DNA of 64,000 bases from contig NZ_VUKA01000001.1 of NCBI RefSeq assembly GCF_008386565.1, forward strand, positions 682,001 to 746,000. The letters run 5' to 3'. The notes under the pieces were generated by a model. It was given only the letters and a program-made list of their open reading frames with translations. It had not been told where the DNA came from and searched no databases. Made by a program: the position numbers and the translations under genes. Positions 16,479 through 28,443 of the stretch are shown here, one piece after another. Each line of letters begins with the position of its first letter. Position 1 is the stretch's first letter. Origin of the DNA: Teichococcus oryzae. Lineage in GTDB: Bacteria; Pseudomonadota; Alphaproteobacteria; Acetobacterales; Acetobacteraceae.

Positions 16479-18260
16479 ATGCTAATGGAAGTGACACACG
16501 CCAAGCGCCTTGCCGCCCTTCGCACCGAGCTTGCCAATACCGGGTTGGATGGCTTCCTCATCCCACGCAACGATGAGTTTCTCGGGGAATATGTTCCACC
16601 CAGTGGCGAAAGGTTGGCCTGGATCTCCGGCTTCACCGGCAGCGCCGGCATGGCCATCGTGCTGCCCGAACGGGCCGCCATCTTCACTGATGGCCGCTAC
16701 ACCACCCAGGTGGCGGCGCAAACCGATCCGGCGCTGTGGGAACGCCGGCACCTGACCGAGCAGCCGCCGGCCGACTGGCTGGCTGAGCACGCCGCGGGGC
16801 GCCGCATCGGCTACGACCCCTGGCTGCATCCGCAGGCCCAGATTGACAAACTGGCCGCTTCGGGCGCCATGCTGGTGCCGCTGGTGGTGAATCCCCTGGA
16901 TGCCGCCTGGAGCGGCCGGCCGGCGGCGCCCCGTGGCCTCGCCGCGCCGCAGCCATTGGAATATGCCGGCCGCGACGCCGCCGAGAAGCGCGCCGAGATG
17001 GCGGCCGTGCTGCGAAAGGCCGGCGAGGACAGCGCCATCCTGGCCGATCCCCATTCCATCGCCTGGCTGCTGAACATCCGCGGCGGCGACCTCGACCACA
17101 CGCCTTTGGCGCTCGGCTTTGCGCTGCTGCGCTCGGATGCCTCGGTGGATCTGTTCATGGATGCCGCAAAGCTGGATGAGCGGGTGCGCGCGCATCTCGG
17201 CAATGCGGTGGTGGTGCATCCGGTGGCGGCGCTGCCGGCCATCCTCACCGGGCTGGCCGGACAGGCGGTGCGTATCGACATGGACACCACCCCCATCTGG
17301 TTCGCCGCGACGCTGCGGGAGGCAGGCGCCACGCTGCGGCCGGGCGAGGATCCCTGCCGCCTGCCGCGCGCCTGCAAGAACCCGGCGGAACAGGCCGGCG
17401 CCCGCGCCGCCCATCACCGTGACGCGCTGGCCCTGGCCCGCTTCCTGTGCTGGTTCTCCAGCCATGCGTCCGCCGGGGGCGAAACGGAGATCAGCGCCGC
17501 CGGGCGGCTGCTGGCCTTTCGCCGGGAATTGCCGCTGTTCCGCGCCGAAAGCTTTCCCGCCATTTCCGGCGCGGGGGAAAACGGCGCCATCGTGCATTAC
17601 CGCGCCACCGAGGCCAGCAACCGCCCGATCCGCGCCAATGAATGCTACCTGATCGACAGCGGCGGGCAGTTCACCGATGGCACCACCGATGTCACACGCA
17701 CCCTTTGGACGGGGCCGGGCGCCCCGCCGCCCGATCTGGTGGAACGCTATACCCGCGTCCTGCGCGGCCACGTCGCCCTGGCGACGCTGCGCTTTCCGCA
17801 GGGGGTTGCCGGGCCGCATATCGATGCGGTGGCGCGGGCGCCGCTCTGGCAGGCGGGGCTGGATTACGACCATGGCACCGGCCATGGCGTCGGCAGCTTC
17901 CTATCGGTGCATGAGGGGCCGGTCAGCATCAGCCGCGCCGCTCGGCCGATCCCGGTGCAGGCCGGCATGATCCTGTCCGACGAGCCCGGCTTCTACCTGC
18001 CCGGCGCCTATGGCATCCGCATCGAGAACCTGCTGCTGGCGCGGGAGGCGCCGGCGCAGCCGGGCCAGGCGCGGCCTTTCCTGGAGTTCGAGACCCTGAC
18101 CCTGGCCCCCTATGACCGCCGCCTGATCGATGTGGCCCTGCTGACGCCGGCGGAGCGGGGCTGGGTGGATGCCTACCAGGCCCGCGTGCTGGCCGAGATC
18201 GGGCCGGATCTCGAGGCGCCGGTGCGCGCATGGCTCGAACAGGCCTGCGCCCCGCTCTGA
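16479..18260 (+). CDS. pepP: Xaa-Pro aminopeptidase (M24B)
   Basis: A 593-residue metallopeptidase that removes the N-terminal residue from peptides whose second residue is proline. It has the three-part layout of long bacterial and eukaryotic aminopeptidase P: an N-terminal creatinase-like domain (from LDGFLIPRNDEFLGEYVPP), a second such domain from about residue 165, and the pita-bread catalytic domain. Metal ligands are visible as Asp in YLIDSGGQF, Asp in GTTDVTRTLW, His in DYDHGTGHGVGSFL, Glu in LSDEPGFYLPG and Glu in YGIRIENLLL. The ATG at 16479 is followed by a second at 16485. Confidence 0.95.
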   Translation: MLMEVTHAKRLAALRTELANTGLDGFLIPRNDEFLGEYVPPSGERLAWISGFTGSAGMAIVLPERAAIFTDGRYTTQVAAQTDPALWERRHLTEQPPADWLAEHAAGRRIGYDPWLHPQAQIDKLAASGAMLVPLVVNPLDAAWSGRPAAPRGLAAPQPLEYAGRDAAEKRAEMAAVLRKAGEDSAILADPHSIAWLLNIRGGDLDHTPLALGFALLRSDASVDLFMDAAKLDERVRAHLGNAVVVHPVAALPAILTGLAGQAVRIDMDTTPIWFAATLREAGATLRPGEDPCRLPRACKNPAEQAGARAAHHRDALALARFLCWFSSHASAGGETEISAAGRLLAFRRELPLFRAESFPAISGAGENGAIVHYRATEASNRPIRANECYLIDSGGQFTDGTTDVTRTLWTGPGAPPPDLVERYTRVLRGHVALATLRFPQGVAGPHIDAVARAPLWQAGLDYDHGTGHGVGSFLSVHEGPVSISRAARPIPVQAGMILSDEPGFYLPGAYGIRIENLLLAREAPAQPGQARPFLEFETLTLAPYDRRLIDVALLTPAERGWVDAYQARVLAEIGPDLEAPVRAWLEQACAPL

Positions 18261-19018
18261 CGCCGCCAGGGCTGCGGGGCCGCCGCATCCTGATGGCCTA
18301 TGGCCTGCTGGGGGAGGCGCTGAACCGCCTGCGCCCCTTCGGCATGGATTACATGGGCGCCCAGCTGGCCTGGCTGCGCGCGGAGGGTGCGGCGGCGGAG
18401 GTCGTCGCCGTGCCTACCTCGGCCCCGGTGGCGGAGAATGCCCGCCGCATCGCCGAAGCCATCCTGTCCGAGCCGCAGCCTTGCCTGCTGGTCGCGCACA
18501 GCAAGGGCGGGCTGGAATCGCTGGCGGCGCTGCTGCGGCCGGAGGTCGCTGGCCATTGCCGTGGCTTTGTCGCCATCCAGTCGCCCTTTTTCGGTTCCGC
18601 CGTGGCGGATGCGCTGGTCGGTCATGGCGGGTTGCACGACGCGGCCCGCTGGCTGGCGCATGCGCTGCGGATCGGGCAAGGGGACGGGCTGGCCGACCTG
18701 ACCACGCATGCCCGCGCCGCATGGATGCGGGAAAATGGCGAAGCCGTCGCCGAACTGACCGCCCGGCTGCCGGTGCTGTGCATCGCCAGCAGCCTCGACC
18801 GCGCCACGGCGCGCGGGGCGGACCGGCGCTACCTGCCCCTGGTGCATTGGGTGGAGCGGCGCGGCGGCGGCCCGAATGACGGGCTGGTTTCGGTGCGATC
18901 CGCCCTGTTGCCCGGGGCGCGGCACCTTGTGCTGAATGCCAGCCACCGCGCCCTGGTCTCGTCCGGGGAAGGGCGCGACCCGATCGGCGTGCTGCGGGAC
19001 GCGCTGGCGATGTTCTGA
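18230..19018 (+). CDS. Alpha/beta-fold hydrolase (lipase-like)
   Basis: A 262-residue cytoplasmic protein with the alpha/beta hydrolase pattern: strand and helix leading to the nucleophile elbow LLVAHSKGGLESLAALL (Ser at about residue 90, G-x-S-x-G replaced by A-H-S-K-G), a probable acid in GGGPNDGLVSVRSALLPG, and His in LNASHRALVSSG. The layout resembles PGAP1/triacylglycerol-lipase-like proteins. The ATG at 18230 overlaps pepP by 31 bp; ATG 18293 (MAYGLLGEAL) is the alternative start and would remove the overlap. No signal peptide is present. Substrate unknown. Confidence 0.75.
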   Translation: MARTGLRPALTPPGLRGRRILMAYGLLGEALNRLRPFGMDYMGAQLAWLRAEGAAAEVVAVPTSAPVAENARRIAEAILSEPQPCLLVAHSKGGLESLAALLRPEVAGHCRGFVAIQSPFFGSAVADALVGHGGLHDAARWLAHALRIGQGDGLADLTTHARAAWMRENGEAVAELTARLPVLCIASSLDRATARGADRRYLPLVHWVERRGGGPNDGLVSVRSALLPGARHLVLNASHRALVSSGEGRDPIGVLRDALAMF

Positions 19019-19031
19019 AGGGAGGGCGGCG

Positions 19032-21197
<2,166 letters not shown>

Positions 21198-21265
21198 CTA
21201 ACCCGCGCCGCGGCGGCTTGGAAGCGGGGCAGCCTCGCCATTCACGGTGCTTCCGGCCGTCCCGC

Positions 21266-22939
21266 TCAGGTCGGCATGTCCTGTGCCGGGCGCAGCCGGG
21301 TCGGCAGCAGCTCGCCCTGCTCCTCCAGCACGGGATAGGCGGCGGCGGCCACCAGATGCGCGTTCAGCCGCTTCAGGTCGCGCAACAGGTCGAGATGCAG
21401 CGCGCTGGTTTCCGCCGTGCCGCCCTGGCCCTGGCGCAACCGCTCGAAATGCGCCTGCACCGCCTGGGCTTCCAGTTCGCGGAACGCTTCCTTTTCCGCG
21501 GCCAGGTGCCGCGCGGCGCGTGCGTCCTCGGTCATGAAGACGGAGGCTGCGACGCGCAGATTGGCCCGCACCCGCTCGGTCATGCGCAGCAACTCGGCCT
21601 CGCCTTCCGGCGAGAAGGGCAGGCCACGCTTCAGCCGCCTGGCCGCGGCCGGCATCAGGTTGCGCTCCACCACGTCACCCGCATGTTCCAGGTTGGTGGC
21701 GAAGGCCAGGATCTGCCCCACGCGGCGACGGTCCGCTTCCGACAGGGCCTCCGGGTCCAGGCGCAGGAGATAGGCCTTGATGGCGCCGTTCAGCCGGTCC
21801 AGCACATCGTCCATGCGGCGCACCGTGGCGATGCGGCGGCGGTCACCCTGCAGCAGCGCGTCCCGCACGCCTTCCAGCATCTCCTCCAGCGCGTCGGCCA
21901 GGCGCATGGCTTCCCGCGCGGCGGCGCCGATGGCCAGCACGGGCGTTTCCAGCGCGGCGCGGTCCAGATGGCGCGGGCGGGCGGGATCGGCCGCATCGAC
22001 CCTGGCCGGCAGCAGGCGCCGCAGCAGCCGGGCATAGGCCGGCAGGACAGGAAACAGCAGAAGGGCCAGAAGCAGGTTGAAGGCCGTATGGAAATTTGCC
22101 ACCGCCCGGGCCGGGTCCGATTGCGGCCAGGCGGCGAGCGGCTCCAGCCACGCCAGCAGGGGCAGGGCCAGGAAGCAGCCCAGGGCGCGCGCCAGCAGGT
22201 TGCCCAGGGGCAGGCGGCGGGCCGCCGGGTCGTCGCCGCCGCTTCCTTCCAGCACCGGGTTGATGGCGGTGCCGAGATTGGCACCCAGCACCAGCACGCA
22301 GGCCTGGGCCGGCGCCACCAGCCCATGCGCCGCCAGCGACATCACCAGCAGAACCACGGCGACGGATGAATGCGCCGCCCAGGTCAGGGCCGCCGCCAGC
22401 AACAGGGCCAGCACCGGCTGCGCCGCCAACGCGTCCAGTCCCGCCCGCAAGGCCGGGGATTGTTCCAGCGGTGCCAGGACAGCCAGCATCTGGTGCAGCG
22501 CCATCAGCATCAGGCCAAGCCCGATGCCGACCCGCCCCAGATCCCGCCATTGCGTCGCCGAGCGCCGGAACAACAGGAAGCCGCCCAGCACCAGCAAGGG
22601 CGCCAGCCTCGACACATCGAAAGACAGGAGCTGGACGATCAGCGTGCTGCCGACATTGGCGCCCAGCATCACCGTCAGCGCCGGCACCAGCCCGACAGCC
22701 CCGCTGGCGGCGAGGCTGGTGACCATCAGCCCCGTCGCCGTGCTGCTTTGCAGGATGGCGGTGGCGCCGAGCCCGGCCAGGAAGGCGCGCGGCCGGCTTC
22801 CCAGCGCGGCTGCCAGCATGCCCCGCAGCCTTGGGCCGAAGGCACGCTGCACGCCCGTCTGCACCATGCGCACACCCCAGAGCAGCAGCGCCACGGTGCC
22901 GGCCAGATCCAGAAAGGTGAGCAGAACCTCCATCGCCAT
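21266..22939 (-). CDS. Na/Pi-cotransporter II-related protein with PhoU-like tail
   Basis: A 557-residue membrane protein. The N-terminal about 310 residues contain two inverted Na/Pi-cotransporter repeats with the hallmark Q-S-S-T motif (LGATAILQSSTATGLMVTSL, about residues 57-76) and a second half with AAHSSVAVVLLVMSLAAHGL. The C-terminal about 220 residues form a helical PhoU-like domain (MRLADALEEMLEGVRDALLQ, ILAFATNLEHAGDVVERNLM), as in YjbB/NptA-type proteins that export or import phosphate with Na. It lies between recN and ligA on the same strand, 64 and 77 bp away, so may share their transcript. Confidence 0.88.
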   Translation of the reverse strand: MAMEVLLTFLDLAGTVALLLWGVRMVQTGVQRAFGPRLRGMLAAALGSRPRAFLAGLGATAILQSSTATGLMVTSLAASGAVGLVPALTVMLGANVGSTLIVQLLSFDVSRLAPLLVLGGFLLFRRSATQWRDLGRVGIGLGLMLMALHQMLAVLAPLEQSPALRAGLDALAAQPVLALLLAAALTWAAHSSVAVVLLVMSLAAHGLVAPAQACVLVLGANLGTAINPVLEGSGGDDPAARRLPLGNLLARALGCFLALPLLAWLEPLAAWPQSDPARAVANFHTAFNLLLALLLFPVLPAYARLLRRLLPARVDAADPARPRHLDRAALETPVLAIGAAAREAMRLADALEEMLEGVRDALLQGDRRRIATVRRMDDVLDRLNGAIKAYLLRLDPEALSEADRRRVGQILAFATNLEHAGDVVERNLMPAAARRLKRGLPFSPEGEAELLRMTERVRANLRVAASVFMTEDARAARHLAAEKEAFRELEAQAVQAHFERLRQGQGGTAETSALHLDLLRDLKRLNAHLVAAAAYPVLEEQGELLPTRLRPAQDMPT

Positions 22940-23003
22940 CCGCCTTCCGCAAAGCGTCAGCGTTGCGCCCGAGGTTCCGGCAATGCAAGCGGAAGCGTGA
23001 CGT

Positions 23004-24683
23004 TCAGGCGGCGCCGCGCAAAAGGGAGTCCGCGGCGGCGCGGGCGGCCTCCGTCACCGTTTCGCCGGCCAGCATGCGGGCCAGTTCCTCCCGCCGGGCG
23101 GCGGGGTCGAGCGGCTCCACCCGGGTTTCGGCCCGGTCGGCCCGGATGCCCTTGGCGACGCGCCAGTGCTGCGTGCCGCGCGCCGCCACCTGCGGGCTGT
23201 GCGTCACCACCAGCACCTGCAGCCGTTCCGCCACCTTGGCCAGACGCTCCCCCACCGCGGCGGCGGTGGCGCCGCCGACGCCGCTATCCACCTCGTCGAA
23301 CACCAGGGTCGGCACCGGGGAGCCGCGCGCCAGCACCACCTTCAGCGCCAGCATCAGCCGCGACAGCTCGCCGCCCGAGGCGATCTTGTCGAGCTGCCCC
23401 GGCTTCTGCCCTGGATTGGTGGACACCAGGAAGGTGACCCGGTCCTGGCCATCGGCGCCCCAGGCGCGCTCCTCGCGCGGGGCGATCTCGATATGCAGGC
23501 GGGCGCGCTCCAGCTTCAGCGGCGCCAGCTCCCGCGCGACGGCCTGTTCCAGCCGGCCGGCGGCCTCCTCGCGCGCGGCGGTCAGCGCCCCGGCCTCCGC
23601 CACGAAAACGGCACGGGCGGCGGCGGCGGCGGCTTCCAGCGCGGCGGCACGCTCGGCGCCCGCATCCAGAGCGGCCAGCCGCTCCGACAGGTCATGAAGC
23701 AATCCCGGCAGCTCAACCACGGCCACCGCGTGCTTGCGGGCGGCGGCGCGCAGGGCGAAAAGCCGCTCCTCCACCTGTTCCAGCCGGCGCGGATCGGGCC
23801 CGAGATCGGCGCCGAGCCGTTCCAGCATGGCCTCGGCCTCGGCTAGCGCATCCTGCGCCTGGCCCAGCGCGGCCAGGATCGGCGCCGCTTCCTCATTGGG
23901 GGCGGGCAGGCGCTCCAGGGCACGGGCGGCGCTGCGCAGGGCGGCGGCGGGGCCGGTGGAGCCGCGGCGGTCGCGTGGCTGCAATTCGGACAGGGCGGAC
24001 GCCACGGCCTCGGCCCGGCGCTCGCCCAGCTGCATCGCCTGGCGCTCGCCGGACAACGCGTCCTCCTCGCCTTCCAGGGGGGCGAGCAGGGACAGCTCCT
24101 CCACCGCGTGGCGCAGCCATTCCTCGTCGCGCTGCGCCTGGGCGATGGCGTCCTGGGCGGATTTCAGGGTCCGCTCGGCGCCGCGCCATTCCCGGAAGGC
24201 GTCCGCCACGGCGCCGCGCCGCCCTTCCAGCCCGCCAAAGGCATCGAGCAGGCCGGCATGGGTCGCGGGGTCCGCCAGACCGACCTGGTCGTGCTGGCCC
24301 TGGACCTCCACCAGCAGGCTGCCCAGCCGCCGCAGCAGCCCGACGCCCACCGGCTCGGCGTTGACAAAGGCGCGGGAGCGGCCATCCGCCTGCACCACGC
24401 GGCGCAGAACAAGGTCATCCTCCGGCTCGATGTCCTGCTCGGCCAGCAATTGCTGGGCCGGATGGTCGGGAGGCAGATGGAAGCAGGCGGTGACCGAGGC
24501 CTGGGACTGGCCGGCGCGGACCATGCCGGCCTCGGCCCGTTGCCCCAGTGCGAGGCCCAGGCTGTCCAGCAGGATCGACTTGCCGGCGCCAGTTTCGCCG
24601 GTCAGCACCGTCAGGCCATGGCCAAGCGACAGGTCCAGCCGCTCGATCAGGACAACATCGCGGATGGCGAGCGAGGTTAGCAT
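23004..24683 (-). CDS. recN: DNA repair protein RecN
   Basis: A 559-residue SMC-like ATPase that acts early at double-strand breaks. The start at 24681-24683 gives the classic N-terminus MLTSLAIRDVVLIERLDLSL, with Walker A TGETGAGKSILLDSLGLALG (about residues 29-48). Long helical arms follow (LRSAARALERLPAPNEE..., RRLEQVEERLFALRAAARKH). The C-terminal head has signature LDKIASGGELSRLMLALKVV and Walker B PTLVFDEVDSGVGG. It lies 22 bp after bamD in the bamD-recN order found in many alphaproteobacteria. Confidence 0.96.
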   Translation of the reverse strand: MLTSLAIRDVVLIERLDLSLGHGLTVLTGETGAGKSILLDSLGLALGQRAEAGMVRAGQSQASVTACFHLPPDHPAQQLLAEQDIEPEDDLVLRRVVQADGRSRAFVNAEPVGVGLLRRLGSLLVEVQGQHDQVGLADPATHAGLLDAFGGLEGRRGAVADAFREWRGAERTLKSAQDAIAQAQRDEEWLRHAVEELSLLAPLEGEEDALSGERQAMQLGERRAEAVASALSELQPRDRRGSTGPAAALRSAARALERLPAPNEEAAPILAALGQAQDALAEAEAMLERLGADLGPDPRRLEQVEERLFALRAAARKHAVAVVELPGLLHDLSERLAALDAGAERAAALEAAAAAARAVFVAEAGALTAAREEAAGRLEQAVARELAPLKLERARLHIEIAPREERAWGADGQDRVTFLVSTNPGQKPGQLDKIASGGELSRLMLALKVVLARGSPVPTLVFDEVDSGVGGATAAAVGERLAKVAERLQVLVVTHSPQVAARGTQHWRVAKGIRADRAETRVEPLDPAARREELARMLAGETVTEAARAAADSLLRGAA

Positions 24684-24705
24684 GGCGGAGCGGCCGGCGG
24701 GGCGC

Positions 24706-25560
24706 TCAGAAGATCGAGTTCCAGGTGCGGGCAAAGAAGCCGGGGCGGCTGGCGCCGGAGCCACCTGCCTCGATGCCGCCTTCCCCCAGAAGGGCGTAGG
24801 AATCCTGGTACCAGGAACTGCCGGGATAATTGTAGCCCAGCACGCTGGCGCTCTTGCGCGCCTCCTCCGTGAGGCCCAGCGCCATGTAGATCTCCGTCAG
24901 GCGGTGCAGCGCCTCGGGCACATGGTTGGTGGTCTGGAACTCATCCACCACGCGGCGGAAGCGGCCGATGGCAGCGGTGTAGAGGCCCTTGTTCTGGTAG
25001 AAGCGGCCGATATTCATCTCGCGCCCGGCCAGATGGTCGCGCGCCAGGTCCATCTTCAGCCGCGCATCGCGCGCATAGGGCGTGCCCGGAAAGCGGTTCA
25101 CCACTTCCTGCAGCTGGTTCATGGCGATCTCGGTGGCGCGCTGGTCGCGCTCGGCATCGACGATCTGCTCGTAATAGCAAAGGGCGCGCAGGTAATAGGC
25201 ATAGGCGATGTCGCGATGCGCCGGATGCAGCTGGATGAACCGGTCCAACGCGCCGATCGCCTCGGTGTAGCGGTTGCGCATGTAGTCGGAATAGGCCGCC
25301 ATCAGCCGTGCGCTGGTGGCCCAGGTGGAATAAGGGTGCTCGCGCTCGATGCTGTCGAAATAGCCGATGGCGTCCTGGTATTCGCCCTTGCGCATCGAAT
25401 CGATGCCGGCGCCATACAGCGCATCCGGCGTCGCCGCGGCCATGGCGGCCGGCGATGCGTTGAGGCTGTCCCGCTTGCCGTCCCACTGGGAGCAGGCGGC
25501 GGCCAGAAGCGGCACGGCCAGGAGGAGAGGAAGACGGAAGGTCCGGGGGGTGAGGCGCAT
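24706..25560 (-). CDS. bamD: Outer-membrane assembly lipoprotein BamD
   Basis: A 284-residue lipoprotein of the BAM complex that inserts beta-barrel proteins in the outer membrane. The chosen ATG (25558-25560) gives a lipoprotein signal MRLTPRTFRLPLLLAVPLLA followed by AAC with Cys23. The mature part consists of tetratricopeptide-like helix pairs: DALYGAGIDSMRKGEYQDAI, FDSIEREHPYSTWATSARLM, RYTEAIGALDRFIQLHPAH, IAYAYYLRALCYYEQI and GRFYQNKGLYTAAIGRFRRV. The AYYLRALCYY-x-Q-I block is very typical of BamD/YfiO. It lies between lpxC and recN. Confidence 0.95.
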   Translation of the reverse strand: MRLTPRTFRLPLLLAVPLLAAACSQWDGKRDSLNASPAAMAAATPDALYGAGIDSMRKGEYQDAIGYFDSIEREHPYSTWATSARLMAAYSDYMRNRYTEAIGALDRFIQLHPAHRDIAYAYYLRALCYYEQIVDAERDQRATEIAMNQLQEVVNRFPGTPYARDARLKMDLARDHLAGREMNIGRFYQNKGLYTAAIGRFRRVVDEFQTTNHVPEALHRLTEIYMALGLTEEARKSASVLGYNYPGSSWYQDSYALLGEGGIEAGGSGASRPGFFARTWNSIF

Positions 25561-25618
25561 GGCGGCCGTTCTATACCATGGCGCCCCCCCGAGACGAAGG
25601 GGGCGGCGAAACGGGAAC

Positions 25619-25643
25619 GGCCGGCCTGGGGAACAGGCCGGCC
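25619..25643 (-). terminator. Hairpin after lpxC
   Basis: GGCCGGCCTG and CAGGCCGGCC form a perfect 10-bp stem with a 5-base loop, 9 bp beyond the lpxC stop on the minus strand. The following minus-strand sequence (GTTCCCGTTTCG) has only a weak T-run, so partial termination between lpxC and bamD is a reasonable reading. Confidence 0.5.
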
Positions 25644-25652
25644 GGATCAGGC

Positions 25653-26600
25653 TCAGGCGGCGACCGCCTCGGAACGCTGGCTCAGGGCGGGCTCGGCCAG
25701 ACTGGCCTCCCGCCAGCGCCAGGCGAACGGGTCGGCCATCAGCGCGCGCGCCAGACGGTTGTTGAGGGCGTGGCCGGACCGGCTGCCCTCGAACCGCGCC
25801 ATCACCGGCGCGCCGAGCAGCGCCAGGTCGCCCACCACGTCGAGCATCTTGTGGCGCACGCACTCATCCTTGTGGCGCAGCCCGCCCGGATTGAGCACAA
25901 GGGGCCCATCCACCACCACGGCGTTGCTCAGGCTGCCGCCCAAGGCGAGGCCGGCGGCCCGCAGCCGCGCCACGTCCTCGGCCAGGGTGAAGGTGCGGGA
26001 ATCGGCCAGCACACCGCGGAAGGAGGCTTCCGTCACCCGCAGCGACAAGTTCTGCCGGCCAATGGCGGAGGAAGGAAAGTCGATCTCCAGATGCGCCTCG
26101 AAGCCCGGCGTCGCGCTGGGGTGCAACGCCGCCCAGGCGGCCTTCTCGCCCTCGCCATCCTGCACCCGCACGGTGCGGAGCACCTCGATGCTGCGGCGCG
26201 GCATGAAGGTGGTCTGGATGCCCGCGCAGTCGATCAGGAACAGGAAAGGGGCGGCGGACCCGTCCAGGATCGGCACCTCAGGGCCGTCCACCTCGATCAG
26301 CAGATCATCGATGCCGCAGGCGGACAGCGCCGCCATGATGTGCTCGATGGTGCCAAGGCGGGCATGCGGCTGGTCCGGCAGGGCGATGGCCGTGCAAAGG
26401 CGGGTGTCGAACACCAGATCGAAGCGGGCGGGAATGTCGATGCCGAGATCGGTGCGGCGGAACACGATGCCATGATCAACCGGAGCAGGCCGGAGCGTCA
26501 GGCTCGCGCGGCGGCCGGAATGCAGGCCAACGCCCACGCAGCCAATGGCTGCCTTCAGCGTCCTGCGTCGTTCCGTACCGGTGGCGATGAAACCGTCCAT
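25653..26600 (-). CDS. lpxC: UDP-3-O-acyl-N-acetylglucosamine deacetylase LpxC
   Basis: A 315-residue zinc enzyme for the first committed step of lipid A synthesis; its presence shows an LPS-type outer membrane. Motifs: GVGLHSGRRASLTLRPAP near the N-terminus, the zinc ligand His in GTIEHIMAALSACGIDDLLI (about residues 74-93), EVDGPEVPILDGSAAPF, the second zinc site in RHKMLDVVGDLALLG (two ligands, His and Asp), and the catalytic His in SRSGHALNN. It follows ftsZ but is separated from it by an intrinsic terminator and about 160 bp of AT-rich DNA, so it should have its own promoter there. Confidence 0.97.
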   Translation of the reverse strand: MDGFIATGTERRRTLKAAIGCVGVGLHSGRRASLTLRPAPVDHGIVFRRTDLGIDIPARFDLVFDTRLCTAIALPDQPHARLGTIEHIMAALSACGIDDLLIEVDGPEVPILDGSAAPFLFLIDCAGIQTTFMPRRSIEVLRTVRVQDGEGEKAAWAALHPSATPGFEAHLEIDFPSSAIGRQNLSLRVTEASFRGVLADSRTFTLAEDVARLRAAGLALGGSLSNAVVVDGPLVLNPGGLRHKDECVRHKMLDVVGDLALLGAPVMARFEGSRSGHALNNRLARALMADPFAWRWREASLAEPALSQRSEAVAA

Positions 26601-26763
26601 TATCCTACCTGGCTGTCACTCAGTCTCGTGGCCGAGAACGCGGCCTCTCGTTGATCGTCTAGATGGCACCGGCCTGAAAACAGTGCGAGTCAACGCTTGT
26701 TTCCGATTATTTCGAGATAAAGTCAGTCCTTAAGATACTGATTCGGTAGAATTTTTGCGATGC

Positions 26764-26793
26764 AAAAAGCCCCGCGCTTTTCAGCGCGGGGCT
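26764..26793 (-). terminator. Strong intrinsic terminator of the dcw cluster after ftsZ
   Basis: On the minus strand AGCCCCGCGC and GCGCGGGGCT form a perfect 10-bp stem with a 6-base loop, followed by five T residues. It starts 27 bp after the ftsZ stop. It closes the long division/cell-wall unit. The AT-rich DNA between it and lpxC (26601-26763) is the probable lpxC promoter region; I could not choose a -10/-35 pair with confidence. Confidence 0.92.
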
Positions 26794-26819
26794 CGAAGGA
26801 TGGCCAAAAAGGCGAAAGG

Positions 26820-28382
26820 TCAGTTGTTCTGGCGGCGCAGGAAGGTCGGGATGTCGAGGCCCATCTCCTCCGCCGGCTGCGCCGGAGCCTGGCGGGGGGC
26901 CGCCGCCGGCTGTTGCGGGGCGGGGCGCTGGGCGGCCGGTTGGGCCACCTCCGGCTCGGCACTCAGGTTGCGGCGCATCAGGCCGGTCGCCTTGCGGAAC
27001 AGGTTGAAGCCGCTGCTGACGGGGGGCGCCGAAACCGGCGGGGGTGCCATCGGGCGGGCCGAAGCGGGACGCGGAGCTTCGGCGGCCGTGCCGGCGAGCG
27101 GCGCCGGGACATCCTCGGGGGATGGCGCTTCGGGGGCGGGGCCCTGCGGCACCGGCGCCTGCTCGAAGGCCGTCGGGGCGGGGGAGGCGGCCATGCCGGC
27201 CGGCCGGCGCGGGGCGCCGGCATGGGGCGGGTTGCTGCCCACGCGCACCGGGGAAGCCGGCTGCGGCATGGCGGGGCGCGGGGCCACCGGGGCGCCAACC
27301 ACGCTGCGCGGGCCCTGCTGCGTCGGAATGACCTGGGTGGCAACCGCCTGCACCGGCGCGCCGCCGCCCATGGCGACCAGCTTCGGCCGCTCGGACAGGC
27401 TTTCGTCCCGCACAGCGTCTATACCGGTGGCGACCACCGACACGCGCAGGCGGCCATTCATCTCCTCGTCGATGGACGAGCCGAAGATGATGTTGCAGTC
27501 CTGGTCGACTTCCCGGCCGATGCGGTTCACCGCCTGATCAACCTCGAACAGCGTCATGTCGTAGCCGCCGGTGATGTTGATCAGCACGCCGCGCGCGCCG
27601 AGCATCGAGGTGTCTTCCAGCAGCGGATTGCTGATCGCCGCCTCGGCCGCCTCGGTGGCGCGGTCCTCGCCCTCGCCCTCGCCGGTGCCCATCATCGCCT
27701 TGCCCATCTCCGCCATCACGGTGCGGATGTCGGCAAAGTCGAGATTCACCAGGCCCGGATTGACCATCAGGTCAGTGACGCCGCGCACGCCCATGTAGAG
27801 CACGTCGTCTGCCATCTTGAACGCTTCGGCAAAGGTGGTGCGCTCATTCGCCTTACGGAACAGGTTCTGGTTCGGAATGACGATCAGCGTGTCGACATAG
27901 GTCTGCAGATCCTCGAGGCCCGCTTCCGCCGCCCGACGGCGCTTCATGCCTTCGAAGTCGAAAGGACGCGTGACGACGCCAACCGTCAGAATGCCGCGCT
28001 CGCGCGCCATGCGGGCAATCACCGGCGCCGCGCCGGTGCCCGTTCCACCGCCCATCCCGGCGGTGATGAACACCATGTGCATGCCTTCGAGATGGCGCGC
28101 CAGTTCTTCCGTCGCTTCCTCCGCCGCGGCACGGCCGATCTCCGGCTTCGCGCCGGCGCCCAGGCCCTGCGTCAGATGCGGGCCCAGTTGAACGCGGCGT
28201 TCCGCCCGGCTGTTCACCAGCGCCTGCGCGTCGGTGTTGGCAACCAGGAACTCGACCCCGTCCAGGCCCATGGCGATCATGTTGTTGACCGCGTTGCAGC
28301 CTGCGCCGCCGACACCGACAACGGTGATGCGCGGACTGAAGTCCGTGTGCTGCTGGCGCGGGATGGTGAGGTTCAGCGTCAT
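26820..28382 (-). CDS. ftsZ: Cell division protein FtsZ
   Basis: A 520-residue tubulin-like GTPase that forms the cytokinetic ring. The N-terminal GTPase has [15 protein letters not shown] (21-35), NTDAQAL (49-55) and the tubulin signature GGGTGTG (111-117), with the T7/synergy-loop region near [16 protein letters not shown]. The conserved globular part ends at about residue 325. A Pro/Ala-rich disordered linker of roughly 180 residues follows, and the conserved C-terminal peptide [12 protein letters not shown] binds FtsA and other partners. The long linker is a known alphaproteobacterial trait. It lies 61 bp after ftsA and before a strong terminator. Confidence 0.98.
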   Translation of the reverse strand: MTLNLTIPRQQHTDFSPRITVVGVGGAGCNAVNNMIAMGLDGVEFLVANTDAQALVNSRAERRVQLGPHLTQGLGAGAKPEIGRAAAEEATEELARHLEGMHMVFITAGMGGGTGTGAAPVIARMARERGILTVGVVTRPFDFEGMKRRRAAEAGLEDLQTYVDTLIVIPNQNLFRKANERTTFAEAFKMADDVLYMGVRGVTDLMVNPGLVNLDFADIRTVMAEMGKAMMGTGEGEGEDRATEAAEAAISNPLLEDTSMLGARGVLINITGGYDMTLFEVDQAVNRIGREVDQDCNIIFGSSIDEEMNGRLRVSVVATGIDAVRDESLSERPKLVAMGGGAPVQAVATQVIPTQQGPRSVVGAPVAPRPAMPQPASPVRVGSNPPHAGAPRRPAGMAASPAPTAFEQAPVPQGPAPEAPSPEDVPAPLAGTAAEAPRPASARPMAPPPVSAPPVSSGFNLFRKATGLMRRNLSAEPEVAQPAAQRPAPQQPAAAPRQAPAQPAEEMGLDIPTFLRRQNN

Positions 28383-28443
28383 GCCAGCAATTCTCCTTGG
28401 GCGTTTTCCGGCGAGCGGCGATTCGGCGCGGTCACACTTTGCA

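Noticed and set aside
23734-26475. A 913-codon plus-strand open frame opposite recN, bamD and lpxC
   Set aside because: It is antisense to three confidently identified genes in different frames; Ser/Arg/Ala low-complexity product.
26601-26763. A specific lpxC promoter using TTGACT near 26680
   Set aside because: The -35-like TTGACT has no acceptable -10 hexamer at 16-18 bp; the region is AT-rich and surely regulatory but boxes could not be fixed.
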